Shown: piece by piece, positions 12,576 to 24,100 of the stretch
Layout: each line of letters begins with the position of its first letter
How positions within the stretch are numbered: position 1 is the first letter of the stretch
Assembly (NCBI GenBank): GCA_963682175.1
Contig: OY821786.1
Coordinates: 36,635,501 to 36,699,500, forward strand
Reading direction: 5' to 3'
Source: Triglochin maritima
Lineage: Eukaryota; Streptophyta; Magnoliopsida; Alismatales; Juncaginaceae
Length of the DNA stretch: 64,000 bases
Notes under the pieces: model-generated
Seen by the model: only the letters and a program-made list of their open reading frames with translations
What the model was told of the DNA's origin: nothing
Databases searched by the model: none
Program-made: the position numbers and the translations under genes

Positions 12576-12690
12576 CTGAAGAAGGAAACGAGGGTTTGAC
12601 GCTGGATTAGGGTTTGGAATCGTGATCGGATTTGGATTTTGGAAAGTCCAGCGAGAACAAGACCCGGATTTTCTTTTAATTGTGGTTTAT
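12576..12690 (-). other. Candidate 5'-UTR exon and promoter of the MCC1-like gene
   Basis: On the minus strand a leader contains AAACCCTAATCC, a telo-box-like element common in leaders and promoters of plant housekeeping genes. It ends in CTTCAG followed by the donor GTAATC. There is no ATG-led frame of note. Assignment to the downstream acetyltransferase is inferred from orientation and distance. Confidence 0.45.
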
Positions 12691-12899
12691 TTGTTGAAAT
12701 TTTGTTACATGAACTAGAGTCGTTTTTTTCTTCGGTTTGGATCGGACCAGACTGGATCAGACCGGAATGACGTATCGAATTTTGGTTCTAGGTCTAAATG
12801 AAGACCGGGTCATTAAATTTAGTTCGGATTAGAATGATTTGATGTCGATCTAAACCTGATGTGGTTAAACATGGTGATTTGTTAAAATAGGTGGATATG

Positions 12900-13620
12900 A
12901 CAATTGGAATTGGAAGAGTTGTCTAATTGTGTCAAGGGAACATCTATTTATAAGCTCCTAATGAGTTATAGCTGTTGGGGCAAGTTTAGAAAGTGTTTGT
13001 GTAAGATACACAAAATAGAAACCTACATGACACAATTCAGCACAAAATCGGTCGATCGAAACAGGTATGCCAGTCGACGGTTGGTCAATATTGGCTACAA
13101 CTTAAGTTTACTTAAGTGAACGGTCGAACTAACTAAATGGATTGGTCGACCGTTCTAGGGGTTTTGGTCTTTTAAGAATGGATTGGTCAAACTAGGCAAA
13201 TGGTCGGTTCGACCGGAAACTTCCAGGCACTCCTGGGTTCAAGAAGAAATTGAGTTTCGGTCAACCAAGGTCTAGGAGATGTTCGACAGGAAACTTTCAG
13301 AGTGTCCAGGGCGACCAAGAAATATTGGATCGGTCGATCGCTAGAAAAGTTTTAATCGACCGGATGTTGAGAAAAATTGGGGTTTTGGGAAATCTGACCG
13401 TTGAAGAATACGACAAGTCTGATGGTCATGTGACACGAATATACAGTCGAACAAAAGGCTCTAAACGGTCGACCAGTTTTAACACTAAATCCTGTAACAG
13501 AATTGACAACTCAATCAGTCGAACGAAGAACTCGTTCCGTTCGACCGATTCGGTCATGGTAGTTCAAGTAAGGTTTAAGTGTTTTCCGGTTCTAGTTTGG
13601 GTGATCCATTGAAGTCCAAA
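12900..13620. repeat. GTCGA/TCGACC-rich anonymous block
   Basis: Between about 13030 and 13560 the words GGTCGA, TCGACC and GTCGAC recur more than ten times in both orientations inside AT-rich DNA. A 120-codon frame (13250-13612, plus) runs through the block but begins at TTG, resembles no protein, and is explained by the absence of TA-rich stops. It is probably the interior of an old transposable element. No terminal repeats were found. Confidence 0.4.
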
Positions 13621-15262
13621 TGTTGTGAAATTTTGTGTGTGACTTCTATATGGAACCTAGTTTGAGTTGATTTTAGCTCAAGTATGCTCAATTACACAAA
13701 AATTCTAAGACTCAAAATAAATCAAGATTACATGTTTTCAAATGAGCTTTATTACATGTCTTAACTTGATTTTCTTTCTTCATTGAGTCTTGATCACATG
13801 TAGAAGTTAGCACAATGCAATATATGTTATGCAATATGTGTGTTACGCTACTTTAATTATAATTAAGATTAGGTTGATTAAATCATCAAAACATAGATTA
13901 AAGTCAACAAGATTAAAAATATATGATCAAAGCAAGCTAGATAAGATCTCACCACGTTTGTAAATTGTAATTAAGACGGTTGATCACATTGCTCCTAATT
14001 AAAGAAACTCATCTTCTTAAGTGTTATTATTTGAAAACTCTGGATAACAATAAGTTTGGCTCAGTTATAAGGATGTGCCATATATGCTTAAGCAACAATG
14101 TTTTGTTAAACCTCTTAAGGACTGAAATGAATGTTGTGACCTGTTCAATCGGGTTAAAATTGTGGCTCAAGAAGAAATATAAAAAATGTTGTGACCACTT
14201 CAGTTCAGTTTTCAGAAATATACACATGAGGTGCACCCTTGTCTAAAGTTGAAATTGGAAGATGGATGAATTGCATAAAAACTCCATAGTTTATGGATTT
14301 TGTGGTAGTTATGCAAGTTTATCCATTCTTCTTACAGTTAAGTCCATCGTTATGATAAAAAGTCCAAATGCTTTGCAAATAAGTCATTGTTCCTCACTTT
14401 TCGGTCATTTTTGCATCAATTTCCCTCTTTAACTTATCATTCCTATTGCTAAAAAACTTTGCAAATAAGTCTTTGTTCCTCACTTGTCAGTCATTTTTGC
14501 AACAAGCTACTTCATTTACTTATTATCCATTCAAAGTTGCACTCGACAATGTTTAATTAGGAGGTTCTGTGTGGGATAGATATATATGCCTGCGGCAAAT
14601 CATTTAGTTACACTGTAGGAGGGCAATCGTGATTTTTTATTTTATTTTTTGTATCGAAAAGGAGGGATTTATAACATGTCCCCTTGCAGATTTTTTTCTT
14701 TCTTTTTTTATTGGTGGTGGAGGTTATAGTAATTATTATTTTATTGATATATAATTCCCAGAATGTTAATTAGATTAGCTTCCCAGTCATGTTAGATTTG
14801 ATCCCAACGTTTTTTTAAGTGAAATTCAAATCAACATGTCACATAAATACGTTGGAAGTTGCATGGCATCTTTAAGCAATCATCCATTATCATTGAATTC
14901 TTTTCCGAGGACCATTTTTTCGAGTCTACGACATGAAATGAATTTCATTAATTATTAGCTCGATTACCTCACAGGACGAGAAGCATAAACCTTAACTTAG
15001 AAGAAATGAAGTAAGTGAAAAAGAAAACCTTTTATTTCATTTTCAAAGTAATATTTTGGTTTATAATTTTTACTGTCGTTTAGGTTAATTCGATAAGAAT
15101 ATTAAGAAAAGAGAAGTGACGAAAGTTGACATTCTGCCCATTGTCAATGCCATGATTGAATATTTATTCTCTTTTTTTCTTCCTTCATTGAAGAACTCCT
15201 TTAGTTCTTGCCGAGTCATATAATGTAAGTCTACTGTTCATGTCCCAATTTTTCTTTCTTCT
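13621..15262. other. Intergenic DNA left of the Copia element
   Basis: AT-rich DNA with no supported gene. It contains an imperfect direct duplication at about 14371-14515 (listed separately) and otherwise only simple poly-T and poly-A tracts. Confidence 0.4.
14371..14515. repeat. Imperfect direct repeat, 86-bp period
   Basis: The segment from 14371 (CTTTGCAAATAAGTCATTG) recurs from 14457 (CTTTGCAAATAAGTCTTTG). Both copies continue with GTTCCTCACTT and GTCATTTTTGCA. The two copies are about 55 bp long and have only a few differences. Confidence 0.75.
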
Positions 15263-15267
15263 TATAC

Positions 15268-15468
15268 TGTTGAAAGGAACGAAGGAACGCACCTCTTCAC
15301 CAACCGACGCCTCTCTCCTCGAACGGACGCACCTCTTCACCGACAGGCGCGACCCAGCTCTCCAACGGATATCCCACCCGATGGCTTATATAAACCCTTG
15401 TATTCAAAATTCAAATAATATATATACATAATATAATTTCTTTCCGCAAACACTTTCATTTCTCAATA
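15268..15468 (+). repeat. Left LTR of Copia element
   Basis: 201 bp, beginning TGTTGAAAGG and ending CTCAATA. It carries a TATA box (TATATAAA, 15387-15394), the likely retroelement promoter. ACGCACCTCTTCACC occurs twice, about 36 bp apart, in the U3-like part. It matches the right LTR except at three sites. Confidence 0.95.
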
Positions 15469-15480
15469 TGGTATCAGAGC
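15469..15480 (+). other. Primer binding site (tRNA-iMet type)
   Basis: TGGTATCAGAGC abuts the left LTR. This is the standard plant Copia primer site, complementary to the 3' end of initiator methionine tRNA, where minus-strand synthesis starts. Confidence 0.93.
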
Positions 15481-15655
15481 GAACGCTCTATCATTGGTGA
15501 TCCTCAGAGTGCCCACCACTCATCATCGATCGCCTCAGAGAAAACCAAAACCAAACCAGAAAAAGCACCACCCATCATCTTTGCCTCTCAAGGGGGTTGA
15601 AGGTGATAAACAAAACCCCGACACCCAAAACCCTTGAAAGAAAATCAAGGAAAAC

Positions 15656-18600
15656 ATGTCGGATCTTGAAAACAATGCCCCAAAACTGGTGTCTCAGCTG
15701 CTCAACGGACAGAACTATCTGTCATGGGCACGCGCTGTCACACTGGCTCTCAGCGGAAAAGGGAAGCTGGGACACATCTCCGGAACAACAAAGAAACCAG
15801 ACGAGGATGACACCGAAACAAAACAAGAAGAGTGGCAGGCGATGGACCACCTTGTAATGTCATGGTTGATCAACTCCATGCAACCAAAAATCGGGGCCAT
15901 CTTCTTTTACAAAAACTCAGCAAAGGAGCTATGGGATGCGGCTCAAAACATATATGGTAAAGCCCACAACTTCGCTCATATTTTTAAACTAAAACACGAT
16001 CTGTCGCAGACAAAGCAGCAAGGACAAACCATCACGGAGTATCTCGGAACACTACAACGTGGATGGGATGAACTCGCTATCTACGAACCGGCGACTACTG
16101 ACCCACAAACCCTTCTCGAGCGGAAAGAAAGGGACCAAATCTATCAGTTTCTCATCGGACTCGACGGCAGCTACGAAGCTATCCGAAGCCAAGTCCTGAT
16201 GACTTCCAACCTTCCTGATCTCGCGTCCATCATCACGATGATCCAACGGGAGGAGACCTGCCGAACCACCGCTCAGATCGCTGATCGATCAGAAACTCAG
16301 GCGTTCTTCGCCGGAAAACCACAAAATAAAACCAAAAAATATGGAAACAAACCACAGGAAACATGCGACAACTGTAAAAAAATCGGGCATAACAAGAAGT
16401 CATGTTGGTTCCTACATCCGCATCTCCGACCACTAAGGGACGGAGGAGGAAATCATCGGAACAAAAATAGGAATGAGGGACCAACAGGAAACAACGCGGC
16501 GGCAAACCCTAACATGGAAGAGGAACGAAGAAAATGGGAAGGCGAATCGGTCGTTCGCTCGGATCCGCGGGGTTTTATAACCTCACGTGATTCTGGCGGA
16601 TCCGGATTTGCTTTGACCCGACCCGATTCCGCGAACCGATCGGATGCTCCACCCGCCGGACCCGAATCCAGCTCCAGATCCGACCCGATTCCGCTGGATC
16701 AATTACTAGCCCACCTCAGCGTATATTTGCAATCCACTCCTCAAGGTTCAGGTAATTGTGCAGGTATAACACGTTCTCCCAGAAATTTATCTGCATACCA
16801 TTCAGATAGAAACTTAGCAAAAATAGGGCATGAAAATAATGATCAATGGATAATTGATTCTGGTGCTACTGACCACATGACCGGAAACCCTAGTTTACTA
16901 AGAAAAATCAAAAATCATGTGAAATCATCTAACAATTTTGTGACTGTAGCAAACAATAATCAAGTAGAAATAAAAGGAATAGGTGAAACCACCATCTTAT
17001 ATCAAACGAACAAAAATATTTTATATGTCCCAACATTTACTTCTAATCTTCTTTCGGTAGCAAGAATTACACAAAATTTAAATTGCAATGTTATATTCAC
17101 CCCGAATGATGTATTTTTTCAGGATCGAACTACAGGGAAGACGATTGGTAAAGGAGTCTATACCAGGGGACTCTACATTTTAGAAACTCCAAACAAAATT
17201 TTTCACACCTCTAGTGGGCCGAGTCATGACCTTTGGCATAAACGAATGGGACACCCGTCTCATCTAGTTTTAAAATCGTTATTTCCGTTTATTTCATCTG
17301 ATTATGCATGTGATGTCTGTCAGTATTCCAAACAAACTAGACTTCCTTTTTCCAACTCTAACACCAAATCAAACTTACCTTTTGAATTAGTCCACTCCGA
17401 TATTTGGGGACCCGCTCCGGTCGAGTCTTACAACGGTTTTAAGTATTTTGTGCTATTTATTGATGATTTCTCACGTAACACTTGGACTTATCTCCTCAAA
17501 AACAAATCTGATGTCTTTCAGATTTTTTGTGAATTTACAACATTTATTGAAAATATGTATGATTTTAAAATCAAAACCTTAAGGACAGATAACGGGACAG
17601 AATACACCAGTCACAACTTTCAAAATTTTTTGAAAAATCGGGGAATATTACACCAAATGACGTGCATTCACACCCCTCAACAAAATGGAGTTTCTGAAAG
17701 AAAAAATCGTCATCTTTTAAATGTAACTCGATCTCTACTTTTTCAAAATCATGTTCCCAAACGTTTTTGGTCTGATGCTGTCTTAACTGCTACTTATCTA
17801 ATAAACCGCCTCCCTAGCCCTTCTCTTCAACATAAACAACCACTAGAGATACTCTTAGGACGGAAACTAACCTTAGATCATCTTAAAGTCTTTGGATGTG
17901 TATGCTTTGTTCATAAGAAGCGCATAGATAAATTTGATAGAAATTCTGTAAAATGCCTATTTCTTGGCTATTCTTTCAACAAAAAAGGGTACAAATGTTT
18001 TAACCCCGAAACTTGTAAAATGTATATCTCTCGGGATGTAATATTTAGAGAAAATGAGTCTTACTTCAACATTGTCGGGACAACCAAGTCTTCCCAAGAC
18101 AACACACTCGTTCTACCTGAATTCAACATCCACCAACCTGAAGAAGAAGAAGAAGAGGAAGACGAAGAAGAACGAGAAGAAGAACAAGAAGGAAGAAACG
18201 AAGGACAAGAAGGACATAACGAAAGAAACGAAGAAACCAGAAATCCACCTCCAACACCCCCAAGAAGATCTACTCGACCAACTCGTCCACCCACTAGGTT
18301 TAAAGACTTTATCACCTCACAAGTAACTTATCCCATTGAGAATTATCTAACCTATAAACAACTACAACCAAACTATATGGCATTCTTAACTCAAATAAAC
18401 GAAAACCTAGAACCTAAGAACTACGATGAAGCTAGTTGCAACCCTAAATGGAAAAAAGCCATGCAAGAAGAAATTAAAGCCTTAGAAACCAACAACACTT
18501 GGACCCTTATTCCTAAACCTAATGGAACCAAACCCGTTGGATGCAAATGGGTCTACAAAATAAAATACAATAGCAATGGAACTACCGAAAGATATAAAGC

Positions 18601-19954
18601 ACGCCTTGTAGCGAAAGGGTATACCCAAACCTACGGTCTTGATTACCTTGAGACCTTTGCACCAGTAGCAAAAATGAACACTGTTCGTGTTCTCCTATCC
18701 CTAGCTGTTAACAAGTGTTGGACACTTTACCAAATGGATGTCAGAAATGCTTTTCTCCAAGGCACTCTTGAAGAAGAAGTATATATGATACCACCACCAG
18801 GATACAACACCTCCCCAAATCAGGTATGCAAACTCAACAAAGCCATTTATGGCCTGAAGCAATCCCCTCGGGCATGGTACGCAAAACTTAGTCACTTTCT
18901 TATCGCTTATGGTTTTTTAAAATCTTCTGCTGACGCGTCTATGTTTACTAGTCACCATAAGGGGGAAACTACCATAGTCTTGGTCTACGTAGATGATATC
19001 ATCATTACTGGAGATAATAACGAAAAAATCAATCAAGTTAAAAACTACCTAAAAAGGAAATTTGATATAAAAGACCTAGGCTTATTGAAATATTTCTTGG
19101 GAATAGAAATTGCATATTCAAAGAAAGGACTATTCCTATCACAAAGGAAATATGCCCTAGACCTATTGAAGGAAACAGGAAAACTTGGAGCCAGACCAGC
19201 TAATACACCCATTGAGGCAAATCTCAAAACCGGCCCAACTAATGGTGAACCTGTTAAAGATATTCATCAATACCAAAGACTTGTAGGAAAACTTATATAT
19301 TTAACCGTAACCAGACCCGACATCACCTTTGCTGTTAGTATAGTTAGCCAATTCATGCATGCACCCCGAACATCACATTTAGATATTATTGATAGGATTC
19401 TAAGGTACATAAAACAAACCCCAGGACAAGGATTACTTATGAAAAACAACAATTCTAACAGTATCATCGGTTTTTCAGATGCTGATTGGGCAGGGAGCCA
19501 TGATCGAAGATCAACTACTGGTTTTTGCACGTTTGTTGGCGGAAATCTTGTAACTTGGAGGAGTAAGAAACAGAAGGTCGTTGCCCGATCAAGCGCAGAA
19601 GCAGAGTATCGAGCAATGACATCCACCACCAGCGAACTCATTTGGCTAAAACAACTTCTTCGAGATATGGGTCAAACTCACACTTCAACTATGAACATGT
19701 TTTGCGACAACAACGCTGCCCGACACATTGCATCAAACCCCGTGTTTCACAAAAGAACCAAACACATTGAAGTTGATTGTCACTTCATCCGTGAAAAAAT
19801 TCAGGCTGGGGAAATAGGAGTCCCATACGTCTCCAGCAAAGAACAATTGGCAGACATCTTCACCAAAGCTCTAAGTCAGAAACCATTCAACATCATCATA
19901 AGCAAGTTAGGCACCTACAATCTCTTCCGGACCCAACTTGAGGGGGAATGTTGA
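15656..19954 (+). CDS. Copia gag-pol polyprotein, intact
   Basis: One 1432-aa frame. Approximate order by residue: Gag (1-230); a zinc knuckle CDNCKKIGHNKKSCW at about 237; a Ser/Pro-rich linker; aspartic protease with DSGATDH at about 401; integrase with the HHCC module (HKRMGHPS, then CDVCQYSKQ) and catalytic D, D, E in HSDIWG (about 581), TDNGTEY (about 646) and QNGVSERKNR (about 681). An acidic Glu-rich stretch at about 830-860 precedes reverse transcriptase (KARLVAKGYTQ, then YVDDI at about 1112) and RNase H (DADWAG at about 1276, SSAEAEYRA). No stop or frameshift is present, all key residues remain, and Gag and Pol share one frame as usual for plant Copia. The last codons and stop (19952-19954) lie inside the right LTR. 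The start is the first ATG after the leader. Mobility today is unproven. Confidence 0.97.
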   Translation: MSDLENNAPKLVSQLLNGQNYLSWARAVTLALSGKGKLGHISGTTKKPDEDDTETKQEEWQAMDHLVMSWLINSMQPKIGAIFFYKNSAKELWDAAQNIYGKAHNFAHIFKLKHDLSQTKQQGQTITEYLGTLQRGWDELAIYEPATTDPQTLLERKERDQIYQFLIGLDGSYEAIRSQVLMTSNLPDLASIITMIQREETCRTTAQIADRSETQAFFAGKPQNKTKKYGNKPQETCDNCKKIGHNKKSCWFLHPHLRPLRDGGGNHRNKNRNEGPTGNNAAANPNMEEERRKWEGESVVRSDPRGFITSRDSGGSGFALTRPDSANRSDAPPAGPESSSRSDPIPLDQLLAHLSVYLQSTPQGSGNCAGITRSPRNLSAYHSDRNLAKIGHENNDQWIIDSGATDHMTGNPSLLRKIKNHVKSSNNFVTVANNNQVEIKGIGETTILYQTNKNILYVPTFTSNLLSVARITQNLNCNVIFTPNDVFFQDRTTGKTIGKGVYTRGLYILETPNKIFHTSSGPSHDLWHKRMGHPSHLVLKSLFPFISSDYACDVCQYSKQTRLPFSNSNTKSNLPFELVHSDIWGPAPVESYNGFKYFVLFIDDFSRNTWTYLLKNKSDVFQIFCEFTTFIENMYDFKIKTLRTDNGTEYTSHNFQNFLKNRGILHQMTCIHTPQQNGVSERKNRHLLNVTRSLLFQNHVPKRFWSDAVLTATYLINRLPSPSLQHKQPLEILLGRKLTLDHLKVFGCVCFVHKKRIDKFDRNSVKCLFLGYSFNKKGYKCFNPETCKMYISRDVIFRENESYFNIVGTTKSSQDNTLVLPEFNIHQPEEEEEEEDEEEREEEQEGRNEGQEGHNERNEETRNPPPTPPRRSTRPTRPPTRFKDFITSQVTYPIENYLTYKQLQPNYMAFLTQINENLEPKNYDEASCNPKWKKAMQEEIKALETNNTWTLIPKPNGTKPVGCKWVYKIKYNSNGTTERYKARLVAKGYTQTYGLDYLETFAPVAKMNTVRVLLSLAVNKCWTLYQMDVRNAFLQGTLEEEVYMIPPPGYNTSPNQVCKLNKAIYGLKQSPRAWYAKLSHFLIAYGFLKSSADASMFTSHHKGETTIVLVYVDDIIITGDNNEKINQVKNYLKRKFDIKDLGLLKYFLGIEIAYSKKGLFLSQRKYALDLLKETGKLGARPANTPIEANLKTGPTNGEPVKDIHQYQRLVGKLIYLTVTRPDITFAVSIVSQFMHAPRTSHLDIIDRILRYIKQTPGQGLLMKNNNSNSIIGFSDADWAGSHDRRSTTGFCTFVGGNLVTWRSKKQKVVARSSAEAEYRAMTSTTSELIWLKQLLRDMGQTHTSTMNMFCDNNAARHIASNPVFHKRTKHIEVDCHFIREKIQAGEIGVPYVSSKEQLADIFTKALSQKPFNIIISKLGTYNLFRTQLEGEC
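19939..19948 (+). other. Polypurine tract of the Copia element
   Basis: TGAGGGGGAA directly before the right LTR, in the position where plus-strand priming is expected. It overlaps the last codons of the polyprotein. Confidence 0.88.
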
Positions 19955-20149
19955 AAGGAACGAAGGGACGCACCTCTTCACCAACCGACGCCTCTCTCCT
20001 CGAACGGACGCACCTCTTCACCGACAGGCGCGACCCAGCTCTCCAACGGATATCCCACCCGATGGCTTATATAAACCCTTGTATTCAAAATTCAAATAAT
20101 ATACATACATAATATAATTTATTTCCGCAAACACTTTCATTTCTCAATA
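19949..20149 (+). repeat. Right LTR of Copia element
   Basis: 201 bp, nearly identical to the left LTR. The three differences are a single base in each of the segments GAAGGGACG, ATATACATAC and ATTTATTTCC. It contains the stop codon of the polyprotein and a TATATAAA box that could drive outward transcription towards the ABC transporter gene. Confidence 0.95.
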
Positions 20150-20154
20150 TATAC

Positions 20155-21127
20155 TCTTATTTTCCTGAAAGAATTTTCAATTCTAATTACACATTAAAAT
20201 GTAACTTGTTATTGTTGGCAATTTATTTCTACTTGTGAGTTTCCTAAGAATAAATCTCCTGCCTAGCTAGACTAGTGTCACTCAAATCATTCTTTCTCAT
20301 ACTTTTGTTCACAAGTGGATACTCATAGATATGAATATTGACAGCAGAGTAACCTTCTATGTATTGTATATATTTCTATTTCACTCGTCGTCATGTAATA
20401 GTGATTAATGAATTTTCTTAAATATTATTTTCACAAAAAATGCAAAATTTGTAGTACGTTGAAAAGGTTTCAAAGTTACTATTAAGTCATCTACCTGCCT
20501 TTGTTCACTCACTTATCATCATGTTGCGCTTATAAATTTGTTATTAATCATCTTTCTTTTGTACGTGGATCCTTATGAACAAAAGTACCTGCCAAAAAAA
20601 ATATAAATAAAAATCCTAAGTCCAGAAATCTAATGTTCAACTTATGATGACATAATTATTTTTATTTTTTTTGAATTAGAGTTCCCCTAGAATTCAAAAG
20701 ACTAGAAAGCATGCATTCTTAGGAATTAAGAATCCTAAGATTTCCTTCACATCATGATCAACAGCCCTACATGAGAAACCTATTGATGAGAAAATGGGAT
20801 TCATCTGTCCAAATGGGTGCAATAATATCATAATCACCTAACAAGTCAAGTTGGAGGTTAAACGTTATTAATGACACATACCCCCACAGACACCAATTAA
20901 TTAAAGTCACCCAAGACTCCTCACCCTCCTATTAAACCCCTCCAACATGGAAACAATCAAACAACCTCAAGTGTTAAATCAAGAAACCAACATACCACAA
21001 ACCACATGCCAACAACAATATTAGAAAAGAAATAAAATCCTTCAGTACTTCTCTCTAGCTTCTTCTTTATAACAACACCTTCCCATTCCCAAAACTCAAA
21101 CCAAAAATTTAAAAAAAATCTACAAAC
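20155..21127 (+). promoter_or_regulatory. Upstream region of the ABCB2-like gene
   Basis: About 970 bp between the Copia element and the ABCB2-like ATG. It is AT-rich. Near 20930, CTATTAAACCCC is a plausible TATA-type element about 190 bp before the start codon, followed by an A-rich leader. No coding exon was found. Confidence 0.4.
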
Positions 21128-24100
21128 ATGAACAATGGTGGAGGGTACCAAGAGGAGAAGAAGAAGATGGAAGAAGGAATTACAAGAAATGGGCAAGAAC
21201 ATGAGGAAGAGAAGGAGAAGATTAAGCCTCCTAAAGTGCCCTTCTTGAAGCTCTTCTCTTATGCAGACACTTGGGATTATATTCTCATGTTTGTGGGATC
21301 CATTGGTGCTTGTGTTCATGGAGCTTCTGTTCCTGTCTTCTTCATCTTCTTTGGCAAACTCATCAACATCATTGGTATTGCTTACCTCTTCCCTACCACT
21401 GTGTCCCACAGAGTTGCCAAAGTAAGTACTTCAAAACACTAACCCTAATCACTATACATATTCCAAAACGTTTTGTTGATGTATATATTTTTTAACCTTT
21501 TGCAGTATTCTTTGGATCTTGTGTACTTGGGCATAGCAATGTTGTTCTCATCTTGGACAGGTTTAATAAAATTTATTTAGCCTTTTTCTCTAATTAAAAA
21601 GAAGAAGTTAAATAACTTTTTGAGGTTAGAAACAGTGGAAAATATGCTAGTGTGGTACGAAATCATATTTGTTTAGTACTTCATTAGTATCTTCAGATGA
21701 TATTGAGCATAACAAATAGTCATAAGATGTGGAAAGTAGACTTAGTCAAGTATAATTTGAAATAATACTAGCTGATCCATAATTTAAGAAATATAGAAGA
21801 CACTATTTTTTTGGTTGGGTTGAAAAGTATTATTTAGGGTTAGGGTTTGTGGTGTTTTTTTTTGTTTGCAGAGGTGGCTTGTTGGATGTACACTGGAGAG
21901 AGGCAAGCGGCAAAGATGAGAATGGCTTATCTAAGGTCTATGTTGGATCAAGATATTAGTGTTTTTGACACTGAGGCATCCACTGGAGAAGTAATCTCTG
22001 CCATCACCAGTGACATTATTGTTGTTCAAGATGCTATCTCAGAAAAGGTAAGTGCCTATTTAATATATATTAGTTTCTCTATTTTCTTAAAACTGACCCC
22101 AAAAAAGTTCATTTTGAAATCTTTAGATATTAATGGGAAAAAAAATCTTACATCATGGCCATGACTATTGACGACTAATATATTTGTCTTTAGTCCTTTC
22201 TTTATTTTTTTTCAATATTTATCTCTTCTTTACGAGTTCTCCAGCTATTAACCATTCCCCATTACTAGCTTTCTAAAAATTACTATTGTTATTAATAGAT
22301 GGTAATTTTTCTTAGAAATGTTAATATTTATACCACAAATATAAGTAGTAGGAACATCAAGAGTCTAGAATGATGTAGATGGAAACGGTGATGGATGTGC
22401 ACAATATTGAACCAGATATAGGTGGTGATAAACATGCCATTAATTGAGATGCATGGTTATATCACTTTCACAATAAATATTAGGGTGGTGGTGGGTAGAT
22501 GGGAGTTGAGCAGAACAAACATGTAAACAACTGAAAACACAAATAAAATTTGAAATCTGAATATATTATTGTGTAATTAGGTGGGATGCATTTATGTGTG
22601 GCTGGAAAGGGATAGATGTATTTATTGCACCACCACTGCTGAGAAAATCACCTAGTGACCACCTCATATAATTAAAAAAAAAACCACCTCTTATAACAGT
22701 AATATTTTTCTTCTTTTTTATAATTCTGCCCACAGAAAGTGCACAATTTTTCTAATTTTTTTCCCTCGATAAGATTTGTTTATTTAAATTTCTAAGGACT
22801 ATATGTCTGCAAGCTTTCAACTAAAAAGAGTCTTTTATCAAACATTTCCAACAAAGTTATGGTAGCAATTAATTATCACATGTCTCTTGCAATATCTTCA
22901 TTAATGGAACCTCTCATTTATGAAAATGCACTTCTTAGTAAGAAACACCTAAAATTGAAATGTCATATTCTTAACTTACACCGTAATTTCAAAATTGAAA
23001 GGGGGTATAAATGTTATTTTATTGATTCGAAGACCAAAGAGTGTCATATATAGGCGCAATTTATATCAAGAGATTTTTTGGGTAAATTTAACTATAAAAC
23101 CTTAACAAATACACTTTTAGTTAAATTTGTGTCAGATACATGCATTTGAGAGTCGATTCTGTATTTATACATGCATTTATATATTATACATTTATCTGCA
23201 TCTTACAATACGTAATTTGTTTGGAAGGCTTATATATTCTTGCATGATGTGTGCACGTGGATTGATTGACTTACTTAAGCAGTATATGCATGGGCAGGAT
23301 CGAGTTGTTGGGAAGACTTTATTTTTGGTTTGTTTTGTTGTTACTTGTCAGATATGAGTAGTTGGATTTGTGTACTTCTAATTTGTTATCATCTGCTACT
23401 ACTTTGACTACTACGTCACCGTATCATCCCTACCAACAGATAGAGATATAATTAAGAAAATTAAGAGTTGTGAGTGGCAATCAAATATGTGTGGTTTGAT
23501 ATCATTGTTTGTGTAATCATTTATATATGATGGTATAGTCAAGCTTCAGTATAAAAACATAACAACATTAGTAACATTTATTTTGTTTCTTGATGCTAAC
23601 CTCTATTGAGTGTCACATAGGTGTTAATTATGTGAACCCATGTCTTAGATTTTGTTATGCTTTTTAAATACAAAATAAACCTTAAGAACATATACTTAAG
23701 TAGTTAAGCAACCAAATCTAGTGCTAGAACTTGCCAAACCTAACGTACGTTGTTTAACTTCATTTCAATGTGATGTTCATTAGCATTGATTGACAACATA
23801 TATAATCAAACCTACATTCAAACATCTCATGATCTCTCATATTTCAATCCATCTTATATTTGTTGCTTAACTGAAAATATTGTTACACCTCTGCAGGTCG
23901 GCAACTTCATGCACTACATCAGTAGGTTCGTTGCCGGTTTCGCGATAGGGTTTATCCGAGTATGGCAGATCAGCCTTGTCACCCTCTCCATCGTACCCCT
24001 CATTGCTCTCGCCGGTGGTGTCTATGCTTATGTCACCATCGGCCTCCTCAACCGTGTTCGCAAGTCTTACATCAAGGCAGGAGAAATTACAGAAGAGGTA

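Larger units (their letters stand above)
15268..20149 (+). mobile_element. Complete Ty1/Copia LTR retrotransposon
   Basis: A 4882-bp element with two 201-bp LTRs (15268-15468 and 19949-20149). It is flanked by the perfect 5-bp target duplication TATAC (15263-15267 and 20150-20154). Next to the left LTR is TGGTATCAGAGC (15469-15480), a primer site matching the initiator-methionine tRNA end. A purine tract (GAGGGGGAA) directly precedes the right LTR. By eye the LTRs differ at only three positions (about 1.5%), so the insertion is young. The LTR termini are TGTTGA and TCAATA, ending in TA rather than the usual CA. The single gag-pol frame is uninterrupted. It lies about 1 kb upstream of the ABC transporter start codon, in the same orientation. 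Confidence 0.97.

Noticed and set aside
13250..13612. 120-codon open frame in the GTCGA-rich block
   Set aside because: Starts at TTG, shows no known motif, and has repetitive CGA/TCG codons explained by the local word bias.
18054..18326. Lysine-rich alternative frame inside the Copia polyprotein
   Set aside because: A shadow of the Glu-rich linker between integrase and reverse transcriptase.
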